Origin: F1-120-MAGs238 sp964484185
GTDB lineage: Bacteria > Planctomycetota > Phycisphaerae > Phycisphaerales > UBA1924
NCBI GenBank assembly: GCA_964484185.1
Contig: CAZAEQ010000004.1
Coordinates: 62,001 to 126,000 of the forward strand
Direction of reading: 5' to 3'
Length of the DNA: 64,000 nt
The notes below the pieces were generated by a model, which saw only the letters and a program-made list of their open reading frames with translations, did not search any database and had not been told where the DNA came from. The position numbers and the translations under genes were made by a program. Shown here piece after piece: positions 1 to 7,286 of this stretch (its first letter is position 1; each line of letters begins with the position of its first letter).

Positions 1-115
1 TCGGGTCAAAATTGTCCACACCCACAACGCGCAAGCCGCGCCCGATGAGTGCGCTGGCAACATGGGATCCAATAAATCCCGCTGCGCCTGTCACAAGAAT
101 TGGTGCATCGCTCAT
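1..115 (-). CDS. NAD-dependent epimerase/dehydratase, N-terminal fragment
   Basis: Only the first 38 codons lie in the window; the gene runs off the left edge. The translation begins MSDAPILVTGAAGFIGSHVA, which contains the GxxGxxG dinucleotide-binding loop of extended short-chain dehydrogenases. A beta strand ending in Val-Asp-Asn follows, the usual place for NAD ribose binding. Family members such as GalE, RfbB and UDP-glucuronate epimerases act on nucleotide sugars in the cytoplasm. It lies 50 bp downstream of rpiB on the same strand, so it is probably the third gene of an operon with the phosphatase and rpiB. The exact substrate cannot be read from this fragment. Confidence 0.85.
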   Translation of the reverse strand, partial: MSDAPILVTGAAGFIGSHVASALIGRGLRVVGVDNFDP

Positions 116-165
116 TGGCAGCCCCCGGAAGAGAACAAAACTTCTTTGGCCAAGCGAAAGATGCG

Positions 166-630
166 TTATTCCTTGACCTGCGATGGATCCTGGCCCGCTT
201 CGATCGCGCTGATTTTCCGGACGCGCCGCGCATGGCGACCGCCTTCAAACTCGCTGCGCAGGAAGATGTCAGAGATCTTCTCAATCAGCCGCTGACCCAG
301 CAGGTCTGCTGACATGCAGATGATGTTGGCATCGTTGTGGCTGCGGCTGAGCTGCGCGGTGATCTCATCATGCACAACAGCCGCTCGTGCGCCTTTGACC
401 TTGTTGGCGGCGATGCTCATGCCGATACCTGTGCCGCAGATCAGGATGCCGCGATCAGCTTTGCCTTGCGCAACTGCGCTGGCAACATCAAATGCCCGCT
501 CGGGATAGTCGCAGCTTGCTTCTTCGCATTTACCCAGAACCTGGGCTTCAAATCCATCACGGTTTAGTTTATCAGCAAGGGAGCGAATGGCGCTCGCGCC
601 TCGATGGTCTGCACTCAATACAACTTTCAT
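166..630 (-). CDS. rpiB: Ribose-5-phosphate isomerase B (RpiB/LacAB family)
   Basis: The 154-residue product matches the normal RpiB length. It starts MKVVLSADHRGA, the phosphate-binding start of the family, and has DYPERAFDVA, the CGTGIGMSIAANK active-site loop with its catalytic Cys, and SRSHNDANI in the expected order. RpiB interconverts ribose 5-phosphate and ribulose 5-phosphate in the non-oxidative pentose phosphate pathway. Its start codon overlaps the stop of the upstream phosphatase by four bases (ATGA), so the two are translationally coupled. The last 20 residues extend slightly beyond the core fold. LacA/LacB-type sugar isomerases are the main alternative, but the motif set favours RpiB. 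Confidence 0.93.
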   Translation of the reverse strand: MKVVLSADHRGASAIRSLADKLNRDGFEAQVLGKCEEASCDYPERAFDVASAVAQGKADRGILICGTGIGMSIAANKVKGARAAVVHDEITAQLSRSHNDANIICMSADLLGQRLIEKISDIFLRSEFEGGRHARRVRKISAIEAGQDPSQVKE

Positions 631-1175
631 TTCGTTCGCTCCTTGGATTGTGGCGTAAGTTTGGCAGAGAAGTGTGGAACAATTTCGGCAAGCCGCAACT
701 TGATGAGTTGCATCAGCTGTTTGGCAGTTTGACGATAGACCTCTACGCCGCGGCCCACGGGATCGGGGACATCCTGACCACCTGGGTCCAGTATCAATAT
801 TTTCTTGATGTGGTCTCCGCCCAGAGATTTGGCAAGTGCCTGAGCCTGCTTGGCATGGGTATGGGTCATGACGTAAACGGCCGACGCCCGGCGAATGAGC
901 TCTGCCGTCAGCGGCTGGCTGCGATGCAGACGACCATCGAGCCCTTTGACGCCTGCAGCCTTCAATGCGTCGATATTCTCAATGCTCTCAAAAGCACCCT
1001 GCGAGGCGCTGGTGCCCGCACTGGCTACGTGCACCTTCACACCGTGCGGCGGGTCCTCCATAAGCAGATGGAGAGCGATCGCCTCAGCCATTGGGCTGCG
1101 GCAGGTATTTCCCGTGCAGACGAACAGGATGTTGACGTCGCCGTCTTTAGGAGATTGTGGTGAGCTTTGGGCCAT
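627..1175 (-). CDS. Low-molecular-weight protein tyrosine phosphatase
   Basis: The start of the domain reads NILFVCTGNTCRSPMAEA, the CxxxxxCRSP P-loop of low-molecular-weight phosphatases. The C-terminal DPxG acid motif appears as VPDPVG. I chose the ATG at 1175 because AGGA lies just upstream and the phosphatase fold begins soon after. An open frame continues upstream to 1304 but adds nothing recognisable. This gives 182 residues, near the upper normal range for the family. Relatives include the Wzb/Etp tyrosine phosphatases of polysaccharide export and arsenate reductases. It heads an operon with rpiB and an epimerase, so a role in sugar or envelope metabolism is plausible but is inference. 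Confidence 0.88.
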   Translation of the reverse strand: MAQSSPQSPKDGDVNILFVCTGNTCRSPMAEAIALHLLMEDPPHGVKVHVASAGTSASQGAFESIENIDALKAAGVKGLDGRLHRSQPLTAELIRRASAVYVMTHTHAKQAQALAKSLGGDHIKKILILDPGGQDVPDPVGRGVEVYRQTAKQLMQLIKLRLAEIVPHFSAKLTPQSKERTK

Positions 1176-1382
1176 GAGTCCTGCAACGATACCCGCGCGA
1201 GCACCCGAAGTCGGGACTTCCCGATTCTCGATTACCGTACACACTACAAACTTCATCGGATAAGATTGAGGCATGGCAACCCGCCGAGGGGTTTGAGCGA
1301 ACAATGATGAGACAAGTCGGGTCGTGTTTGATCGAGGCCGATTCCGGCCAATTGGTTATTTCGTACAGGAAGGGTTGTGGTC
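1176..1382. other. Intergenic region between divergent genes, no gene seen
   Basis: About 200 bp separate the phosphatase start (minus strand) from the pseudopilin start (plus strand). An open minus-strand frame covers part of it but shows no motif or ribosome-binding site. The region should hold promoters for both directions, but I could not pick convincing boxes. Confidence 0.4.
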
Positions 1383-2399
1383 ATGGTCACCAGCCGCGGT
1401 AATAAGAGATCTACTGGACGTGGATTTTCGCTCATCGAGTTGCTGGTGGTGATGTTCATCATCGGACTGGTGGTAGCAATCACAATCCCCGCGCTCGGCT
1501 TTGCACGCACACTTGCAAAGAAGACATCAACACAGACATTCATGAACGGCTTGAGCCAGGCGTGCACCGTGTTCCAGAATGACAATCGCCGCGTGCCGGG
1601 ATATTTCTCGCCGCGGGAGATGGGATCTGATGAGAATCGCGCAATTGGATTTACCGCGATGGACAATGTGCTGCTTGATCTTTCAGGCGGCGTGACCACA
1701 ACACCCGCAAATGGGACAACGGTTTTTGCATTGGGCCCGACAGCGGCGGGAAAAGTAAATGTTGACCCAGACCGAATTGGCATCCCAAGCAGCAGCGGCA
1801 AGATCTACTGGACACCTGATGCGAAGTACTACGAAACACAGGTTGCTCTAGGCAAAGTTGGCGATCCGCTGAATCTTCGACTCAAGAGCGTGATTGATGC
1901 GTTTGGTCAACCGCTGCTTTTCTGGGCGAACGACGATGCGTCAATTACCCCTCTGACTGCGGCGAATCCGTTGAGCTTTGCCCGCGACACATCAGGCGTG
2001 AACGGCTCGACACCGGCGAGATTTTACTCGGTCGGAAATTCTGCATATTTGGGCTCAACTCTGTTGGGTAAACGGGGAAGAGACCAGACCCTTAGCTCGC
2101 TCTATTCGACCACCTCACTAAACGACCAATCGCGGATCATGGCCGCATTTCTTGGAAACCCAAGCGCCATTGCCAATCCATCTGATCCTCAGGTTTCCTG
2201 GGTACCCAGCGCCGGTCGCGGCAAGTTCATGATTCACTCTGCTGGCAATGATGCGGTCTTTCTTTCGAAAGAAGACGGCGGCTATAAGAAGCACGGCGGA
2301 ACAGCTATGACCTACGCCAGTAACTTCGTGGCGGGCTCAACCAAACCAATCGACATCGCCAGCGATTTCGATGATCTGCTCGTCAGCGGCGGCAACTGA
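1383..2399 (+). CDS. Type II secretion / type IV pilin-like pseudopilin
   Basis: Near the N-terminus is GFSLIELLVVMFIIG, the prepilin peptidase site (cleavage after Gly, methylation of the next Phe, Glu at +5) followed by a hydrophobic helix that continues to about residue 38. The rest, about 300 residues, is a globular periplasmic domain with no recognised motif. It is much longer than a classical GspG, as is usual for planctomycete pseudopilins. I chose ATG 1383 because AGGAAGGG lies at the right distance; GTG 1377 is only 3 bases from it. The gene is monocistronic and ends at a strong hairpin. It is a structural pseudopilus subunit or a surface protein using that export route; no other secretion genes are nearby. 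Confidence 0.85.
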   Translation: MVTSRGNKRSTGRGFSLIELLVVMFIIGLVVAITIPALGFARTLAKKTSTQTFMNGLSQACTVFQNDNRRVPGYFSPREMGSDENRAIGFTAMDNVLLDLSGGVTTTPANGTTVFALGPTAAGKVNVDPDRIGIPSSSGKIYWTPDAKYYETQVALGKVGDPLNLRLKSVIDAFGQPLLFWANDDASITPLTAANPLSFARDTSGVNGSTPARFYSVGNSAYLGSTLLGKRGRDQTLSSLYSTTSLNDQSRIMAAFLGNPSAIANPSDPQVSWVPSAGRGKFMIHSAGNDAVFLSKEDGGYKKHGGTAMTYASNFVAGSTKPIDIASDFDDLLVSGGN

Positions 2400-2424
2400 T
2401 TTCGCGCGACACACTTGACCAATC

Positions 2425-2453
2425 AAAAGAGACGCCTTTGCGGCGTCTCTTTT
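2425..2453. terminator. Bidirectional intrinsic terminator
   Basis: A perfect 12-bp stem (2425-2436 with 2442-2453) encloses a 5-base loop, with A4 at its 5' foot and T-rich sequence at its 3' foot. It sits between the convergent pseudopilin and acs genes, directly at the acs stop, so it can end transcripts from both strands. Confidence 0.9.
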
Positions 2454-4562
2454 TCATTCATCATCTTCTCGCAACTTCGCCACCACCGAAAAATCCTCAA
2501 GCGTGGATGTATCCTGCGTGATTTTCTCCACTCCCGCGGCCACATCTCTCAACAACCTTCGCATGATCTTACCAGATCGCGTCTTAGGCAAACCTTCAGC
2601 AAATCGAATATCTTCCGGCCGCGCCAATGCCCCCACCTCTTTGGCGACGTGAGCCTTGAGTTCGGATTTCAAAACATCATCTGGGGCGCGGCTGTGGTGT
2701 ATCAGCCACGCCGGTCTCAGTGTGACAAATGCGACAATCGCACTGCCCTTGAGTTCGTGCGGCACACCAACCACCGCCGCCTCGGCGACTGATGGGTGCG
2801 ATACGAGCGCGGATTCGACTTCCATCGTGCCCAGCAGGTGACCCGAGACTTTGATCACATCATCGATGCGGCCCTGAATCCAGAAGTATCCATCTTCATC
2901 GCGGCGGGCTCCATCTGCCGAGAAGTACCACGGTGCGCCGGTAGTCGGGTCTTTCAGTCGTGCCCAGTAGTTACTGACAAAGCGTTCGCGATTGCCGTAT
3001 ACGCCGCGGAGCATGCCGGGCCAGGGTTTTTGGATGCAGAACAGGCCGCCCTTGTTCGGTGGCATCTCGAGTCCTTGTTCGTTGACCACCGCCGCGTCGA
3101 TGCCGAGCATCGGAACGGTGCAACTGCCCGGCTTGGTCGAAATCGCCCCCGGCAGCGGCGTGGCGATGTGGCCGCCGGTTTCGGTCTGCCAGTATGTGTC
3201 GACGATCGGGCAGCGCCCGCCGCCAATGTGCTTGTGATACCACATCCATGCTTCGGGGTTGATCGGTTCGCCGACGCTGCCGAGCAGCTTGAGGCTGGAC
3301 ATGTTGTGCTTGGCGGGCAAGTCATCGCCCCACTTCATGAATGTGCGGATCGCGGTGGGCGCGGTGTAGAACTGCGTGACTTTGTGGCGCTCGATGATGT
3401 CCCAGAAGCGGTCGTTGGCGGGGAAGTTGGGCGCGCCTTCATACATCAGCGAGGGCACGCGATTCATGAGCATGCCGTAGACCACGTAACTGTGACCGGT
3501 CACCCAGCCGATATCTGCGCTGCACCAGAAAATCTGATTGCTGTCGGGAAACAGGTTGAATGTGATGCGGGCCGACATCTGTACGAAGGCGAGGTATCCG
3601 GCGGTTGTGTGCTGGATTCCCTTGGGTTTGCCGGTGCTGCCGCTGGTGTAGAGGAGAAACAGCATGTCCTCTGAGTTCATCGCTTCGCAGGGGCAGGCAT
3701 CGCTGGCGGCGGCGACTTCATCGTGCCACCAGTGGAATTTCGTGACGCCGATTCGAGCCTGGCCATTCTTGAATCGCTCGGCGGCGGGCACGTGTCCGGT
3801 GCGCTTGCATACCAGAACGTGATTGATAATGTGGCCGTGATTGATGAGGAGATGGAGCGCCTCTTCGACGTTTTTCTGCAGCTGCACAATTTCGCCGCGG
3901 CGATAGCCACCATCGGCGGTGATGATGACTTTGCTGTTGGCATCGATGGCGCGCTCGCTGATGGCGTGGGGGGCAAAGCCGCCGAAGATGACACTGTGGG
4001 CCGCGCCGATGCGAGCACAGGCGAGCATGGCGATGGCTAGTTCGGGGATCATGGGCATGTAGATCGTGACGACATCGCCCTTTTTGACACCCATGGCCTT
4101 CAGCGCGTTGGCGGTCTTACTGACCTCGATTTGCAGCTCGCGATAGGAGATGTGTTTGATCTCTGGTTCGCTGGCGTACTTTGAATCCTGCACCGGGTGC
4201 GCGGTGCGCGGGGCGACGGGTTCACCTTCCCAGATGATCGCGGTCTGGTCTCCGTGACCAGCTTGCACATGGCGATCGACGCAGTTGTAGCAGGCGTTGA
4301 GGGTCCCGCCGCTAAACCAGGTTGCATCAGGCGCGTTCCATTCCAGGACTTTGGTGAATGGTGTGAACCACGAGAGGTTTTTGGCTTCTTTGGCCCAGAA
4401 GGCGGCAGGATCATCAATCGAAGCTTTATGCAGCGACTTGTATTCTTCAAGACTGGAAACGTGCCACTTTGGAAACCCAAGCGACTGTGCAGCCACCGGC
4501 GGAAACTTGCGATTCTCGATAAGGCCAGATGAAATGCCTTCTTCGGGGGCGGACTGCGTCAT
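2454..4562 (-). CDS. acs: Acetyl-CoA synthetase (AMP-forming)
   Basis: This ANL-superfamily enzyme of 702 residues turns acetate, ATP and CoA into acetyl-CoA, AMP and pyrophosphate. The A3 loop appears as YTSGSTGKPKGIQHT, the A5 region as DTYWQTETGG, and the C-terminal lysine motif as LPKTRSGKIMRR, whose Lys is catalytic and normally the target of regulatory acetylation. The N-terminal part has the acetyl-CoA synthetase signature ALKAMGVKKGD and WFSGG. I chose ATG 4562 because AGGAG stands 7 bases upstream. A longer open frame to 4631 would overlap the prenyltransferase. The gene follows the ubiA-like gene on the same strand after 56 bp and may be co-transcribed. Confidence 0.95.
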   Translation of the reverse strand: MTQSAPEEGISSGLIENRKFPPVAAQSLGFPKWHVSSLEEYKSLHKASIDDPAAFWAKEAKNLSWFTPFTKVLEWNAPDATWFSGGTLNACYNCVDRHVQAGHGDQTAIIWEGEPVAPRTAHPVQDSKYASEPEIKHISYRELQIEVSKTANALKAMGVKKGDVVTIYMPMIPELAIAMLACARIGAAHSVIFGGFAPHAISERAIDANSKVIITADGGYRRGEIVQLQKNVEEALHLLINHGHIINHVLVCKRTGHVPAAERFKNGQARIGVTKFHWWHDEVAAASDACPCEAMNSEDMLFLLYTSGSTGKPKGIQHTTAGYLAFVQMSARITFNLFPDSNQIFWCSADIGWVTGHSYVVYGMLMNRVPSLMYEGAPNFPANDRFWDIIERHKVTQFYTAPTAIRTFMKWGDDLPAKHNMSSLKLLGSVGEPINPEAWMWYHKHIGGGRCPIVDTYWQTETGGHIATPLPGAISTKPGSCTVPMLGIDAAVVNEQGLEMPPNKGGLFCIQKPWPGMLRGVYGNRERFVSNYWARLKDPTTGAPWYFSADGARRDEDGYFWIQGRIDDVIKVSGHLLGTMEVESALVSHPSVAEAAVVGVPHELKGSAIVAFVTLRPAWLIHHSRAPDDVLKSELKAHVAKEVGALARPEDIRFAEGLPKTRSGKIMRRLLRDVAAGVEKITQDTSTLEDFSVVAKLREDDE

Positions 4563-4618
4563 GATCAACTCCTGCGTTTCAACCGAATCGTACCTTGTAA
4601 TCCGGCCGGGGCGTACAG

Positions 4619-5596
4619 CTAGAACCAGCAATCCAGCGACCCGAGCGCTCCCAGAAGGCAGCTCACAATTCCATTGATCGTGAAGAACGCCATATCCAGC
4701 CCCGCTTTGCCGCGGCGGACCAGCACGACATGCTCAAGCACCAAGAGAGCCCCCACCACCACAACTCCGATTCCAAACAGCCAGCCGAATCGGGGTTCAA
4801 ATTTCCAGGCGAGTGCGAGCAAGATGAACGCCGCGAAATGGAGCAAGCGGCTTACCCACACTGCGCCGCTCCAACCCAACGCCGCCGGAATCGAGTGCAG
4901 CTTTTTCTCACGATCGAAATCGATGTCCGCCAGTGCATAAATAATGTCAAAACCCGCGACCCACGCCAGCACCATCCCAGAGATCAGAAAGAGGGACGGA
5001 TTGGAATGACCACCGATAATTCCAATCGTGATGGATTTCCCCACCACCGTGATAGTCGGAAGGCCTGTTACCCCTGGATTGACCGCGAGTGCGGCGGCGA
5101 GCGGCGCGATCGCGAGCGAAATTCCGAGCACGATGTGACAGAGCCAGGTGAATCGTTTGGTCAGTGAATATGTCGCGATGAGTGTGAGGACCGGAATACT
5201 CAAGATCAGCGGCCAGTAGTTTCCAAGCAGCACGCCGAACAGGCCGCAGGAGAAGACGAAACAGCCCGCACAGATCGCGGCGGCGGTCCAGCCTGCGCCG
5301 AGAGAAACGCGACCGGCGGCGAATGCCCGGCGCGATGTTCGCGGATTGAGAGCATCGAAATCTTTGTCGAGCAGGCGATTGACGAGCATCGCCCAGGACC
5401 GGGCGAAGAACATGCAGAGGATGATGAGGGTGAACTGGAGCGCGAGCGTTGGATATTCAATCTTCGCGGGAAGAGCCAAGCAGGTCGCCAGGATTGCAAA
5501 GGGAAGAGCGAACACCGAGTGCGCAAGTTTGATGTCCGCGGCCATGGCACAGAGCCGGACCCAGAGAACTGGCGGAGTTAAGACTGCGGTCGACAT
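4619..5596 (-). CDS. UbiA-family prenyltransferase
   Basis: The protein is an integral membrane prenyltransferase with eight to nine hydrophobic segments. Both Asp-rich motifs of the family are present: NRLLDKDFDALNPRTSRR, and a second one reading DIDFDREKKLHSIP. These bind Mg-prenyl diphosphate. The family includes 4-hydroxybenzoate polyprenyltransferase (UbiA) and the futalosine-pathway enzyme MqnP. Since planctomycetes generally make menaquinone, MqnP is the more likely role, but the motifs do not separate the two. The start is uncertain: ATG 5596 was used, with TTG 5629 and ATG 5545 as alternatives. The unusual repeat array at 5676-6078 lies directly upstream and would fall in its leader or promoter region. 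Confidence 0.85.
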   Translation of the reverse strand: MSTAVLTPPVLWVRLCAMAADIKLAHSVFALPFAILATCLALPAKIEYPTLALQFTLIILCMFFARSWAMLVNRLLDKDFDALNPRTSRRAFAAGRVSLGAGWTAAAICAGCFVFSCGLFGVLLGNYWPLILSIPVLTLIATYSLTKRFTWLCHIVLGISLAIAPLAAALAVNPGVTGLPTITVVGKSITIGIIGGHSNPSLFLISGMVLAWVAGFDIIYALADIDFDREKKLHSIPAALGWSGAVWVSRLLHFAAFILLALAWKFEPRFGWLFGIGVVVVGALLVLEHVVLVRRGKAGLDMAFFTINGIVSCLLGALGSLDCWF

Positions 5597-5675
5597 TACC
5601 GCAGAGTAGGTGGACGGGTTTTGGATCAAGCGGGGGCAGGGAAAACGACTAAGCGGGCTATTGATGCTAGATATT

Positions 5676-5751
5676 GAATCAGAAACGAAAGGACGCCAAT
5701 TTTTTCAAAGGACGCCACTTTTTTGGGTGGCAAGTGGCGTCCTTTTGATTC
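5676..5751. repeat. Structured repeat unit 1 of 3
   Basis: The word AAAGGACGCCA occurs at 5688-5698 and again, one base longer, at 5707-5718. Its reverse complement GTGGCGTCCTTT is at 5734-5745, and a partial third inverted copy GGTGGC is at 5726-5731. Outer bases GAATC (5676-5680) and GATTC (5747-5751) also pair. The 3' arm can therefore pair with either direct copy, so two mutually exclusive hairpins are possible. Confidence 0.8.
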
Positions 5752-5846
5752 TGGGCTAAAAACAGGGTTTGGACTGGAAGTGGAGCGTTGAGCGAGAGTG
5801 GTCAAGCAAAGGAGCGGAAGGAGAAGAAACACAAAAGCCTGATTAT

Positions 5847-5924
5847 GGATCAGAAACGAAAGGTGATCATTTTGTTTCAAAGGTGATCATCAAAAGTGAT
5901 GATCATCTGATCACCTTTTGATTC
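5847..5924. repeat. Structured repeat unit 2 of 3
   Basis: This has the same architecture as unit 1 but a different word. AAAGGTGATCAT lies at 5859-5870 and AAAGGTGATCATC at 5879-5891. Inverted copies are GATGATCA (5898-5905) and TGATCACCTTT (5908-5918). The flanks CAGAAACGAAAGG and CCTTTTGATTCTGG are shared with unit 1, as is a GGGTTTGG stretch 35 to 40 bp downstream. Word 1 begins 171 bp after word 1 of unit 1. Confidence 0.8.
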
Positions 5925-6020
5925 TGGCTCAATATCAAGGGTTTGGGACAAGAAGTACTAATCGCAGGGTTCTGGAGTGCGAGACAGAGGATGTGGACTG
6001 GTCGGTCTGGCTAGGAAGCA

Positions 6021-6080
6021 AATCTCAGGGGGCCACTAGATTTTCAGAGGGCCACCGAGCGTGGCCCCCTGAGGTTCTTT
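6021..6080. repeat. Structured repeat unit 3 of 3 (diverged)
   Basis: CTCAGGGGGCCAC at 6024-6036 and a near copy TCAGAGGGCCACC at 6044-6056 are followed by the inverted GTGGCCCCCTGAG at 6061-6073. The unit is shorter and its flanks differ from units 1 and 2, but the direct-direct-inverted order is the same and its first word starts about 165 bp after that of unit 2. Confidence 0.7.
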
Positions 6081-6319
6081 TGGTCAAGAACGCGGGAACG
6101 GGGATTGGGGAGGAGGCAGACAAGACAGGAAGAGAGAATATTTGGATGTGAAAGAATGCGACTACTGAACAAAATACTGCCTGATTTCCGGAATTTTCAC
6201 ACTCCGGAGGCAATATTGGTAGGTAATTGTACAGATTGTTTGGATGACGTCAAGTTTTAATTGGCATTTTTTCGAGATAATTGTGAAAGTTTGTTAGGGT
6301 GCCAATACTCGTTGGTTGC

Positions 6320-6335
6320 GTACAGAATTCTGTAC
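6320..6335. promoter_or_regulatory. Palindromic operator upstream of the antitoxin gene
   Basis: GTACAGAATTCTGTAC is a perfect 16-bp palindrome 20 bp before the antitoxin start codon. It overlaps TACAAT (6333-6338), a good -10 box, so a bound dimer would block transcription. A half site TGTACAGA occurs at 6229-6236. Phd/YefM antitoxins typically repress their own promoters through such palindromes. Confidence 0.7.
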
Positions 6336-6355
6336 AATACATCCATGGAGGAATC

Positions 6356-6658
6356 ATGATCAGAACGACTGACATCACAAGTTCCACAGAGTTGCGTCAA
6401 AACCTTCGCGTATATCTGGATCGTTTGAAGAGCACGGGCCGCCCTCTATATATCACGACTAACGGCGAAACCGATGCGGTTATGCTGAGTCCTGCCACTT
6501 TTGATGAGCTCATCGAGAAACTGGAACTCGCTGAGAGCCTCGCCACGATTGATCGAAGTATGGAAGATATCAAAGCGGGTCGAGTTCGTGATTTTCGCGA
6601 AGGAATGCAAAGCATTGCTGACAAGCTTGGATTGAAACTCGATGGAGATATCAGATGA
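6356..6658 (+). CDS. Phd/YefM-family type II antitoxin
   Basis: The 100-residue product begins MIRTTDITSSTELRQNLRVY, followed by GRPLYITTNGETDAVMLSP and a helical tail. This is the layout of Phd/YefM antitoxins: an N-terminal DNA-binding dimer domain and a C-terminal toxin-neutralising helix. The start is fixed by GGAGG 6 bases upstream. Such proteins bind a cognate RelE/ParE or Doc toxin and repress their own operon, and the palindrome at 6320-6335 fits that. No toxin gene follows: a seven-codon open frame overlapping the stop is all that remains. The gene may be an orphan antitoxin, a remnant of a decayed module, or a plain regulator. Confidence 0.85.
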   Translation: MIRTTDITSSTELRQNLRVYLDRLKSTGRPLYITTNGETDAVMLSPATFDELIEKLELAESLATIDRSMEDIKAGRVRDFREGMQSIADKLGLKLDGDIR

Positions 6659-6678
6659 CGAGGATCAGAAAACGCTGA
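6655..6678 (+). pseudogene. Possible remnant of a toxin start
   Basis: An ATG overlaps the antitoxin stop (ATGA) and reads MTRIRKR before a stop codon. The position and the basic start resemble the first residues of RelE/ParE toxins, which normally overlap the antitoxin in this way. The sequence is too short for any firm call; nothing toxin-like is visible in any frame after it up to 6776. Confidence 0.2.
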
Positions 6679-6775
6679 TGCCAGAGGATGGGGAAGCCCC
6701 TTCCTCCGGCACCTCCATCCCCCGAGACAGAGCAAAGACCGTCAGAGCTTTTGGCCGAGGGTTTTCGCCCGTTGT

Positions 6776-7258
6776 CTATTCAAGCTTACTCGGGCCTCGA
6801 GGCTTGATCACGCGCAAAGTAGACGAATGGCCCGGCCAGAGTTGAATCCGATAGTAATCTTTGCCTTCGAGTCCATCTTCGCTGAGTGAGTCGAGGTCGG
6901 CATAGTAGATTCTTGCGACGTATGTTCCAGGCGGAACGACAATGCGAGCGGCATCTGGGAAATAATCCGTGCAGCCTGCGACAACGAGGCGCCCTGATGT
7001 TATATCGATGCTGCACTCGTTGACTTGATCCCATCTGTCGAGTGGCTCGTGCGGCTCGCAATCGCTCACCTCGATGTCGACTGGTACTGTCGTGTTGCGA
7101 ACCGTTCCAACGCCGATCGTTCCGTCGGTGATGGCAAGCAGTCGATCTACTGCTTCCTGGTCCCAGCTGTCCCCGAGATCGCCTTTGGCTGGCTCGTCCT
7201 GGATGTAGAACTGGAAGTAGTCGGCGAAGATCTCGAAATGGTGCTTTTGACTTAACAC
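6776..7258 (-). CDS. Hypothetical protein, possibly ComJ-like
   Basis: About 160 residues, soluble, acidic and without a signal peptide. It has an N-terminal FEIFADYFQFYIQDE segment, a central WDQEAVDRLLAI, and a C-terminal IVVPPGTYVARIYYADLDS segment. This order (a Y-x-Q-F-Y/V-x-D strand, a W-x-x-x-x-V helix, then a VPxGxY strand) resembles the ComJ inhibitor family and immunity-type proteins. The likeness is from pattern only. The start used is GTG 7258, because the open frame upstream enters the exporter gene that ends at 7287. It lies 28 bp downstream of that gene on the same strand. Function is unknown. Confidence 0.5.
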   Translation of the reverse strand: MLSQKHHFEIFADYFQFYIQDEPAKGDLGDSWDQEAVDRLLAITDGTIGVGTVRNTTVPVDIEVSDCEPHEPLDRWDQVNECSIDITSGRLVVAGCTDYFPDAARIVVPPGTYVARIYYADLDSLSEDGLEGKDYYRIQLWPGHSSTLRVIKPRGPSKLE

Positions 7259-7286
7259 GTGTACCTGTAGTGAATGAAATCCAACC

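Larger units (their letters stand above)
5630..6319. other. Gene-free region holding a structured repeat array
   Basis: Nearly 700 bp between the divergent prenyltransferase and antitoxin genes. Open frames in it (for example 5626-5880 minus and 5918-6151 plus) are made largely of the inverted repeats and have no ribosome-binding site or recognisable fold, so I do not call them genes. What the region does hold is three repeat units described separately, a short hairpin at 6187-6210, and presumably promoters in both directions. Confidence 0.6.

Noticed and set aside
5626..5880. 84-residue minus-strand open frame
   Set aside because: It is made of repeat unit 1 and part of unit 2, lacks a ribosome-binding site, and has no protein-like pattern beyond the inverted repeats.
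5676..6080. CRISPR array
   Set aside because: There are only three units, the repeats themselves differ in sequence, the spacing is about 170 bp and no cas gene is near.
5918..6151. 77-residue plus-strand open frame
   Set aside because: It covers repeat unit 3 and spacer, with no start signal and no family likeness.
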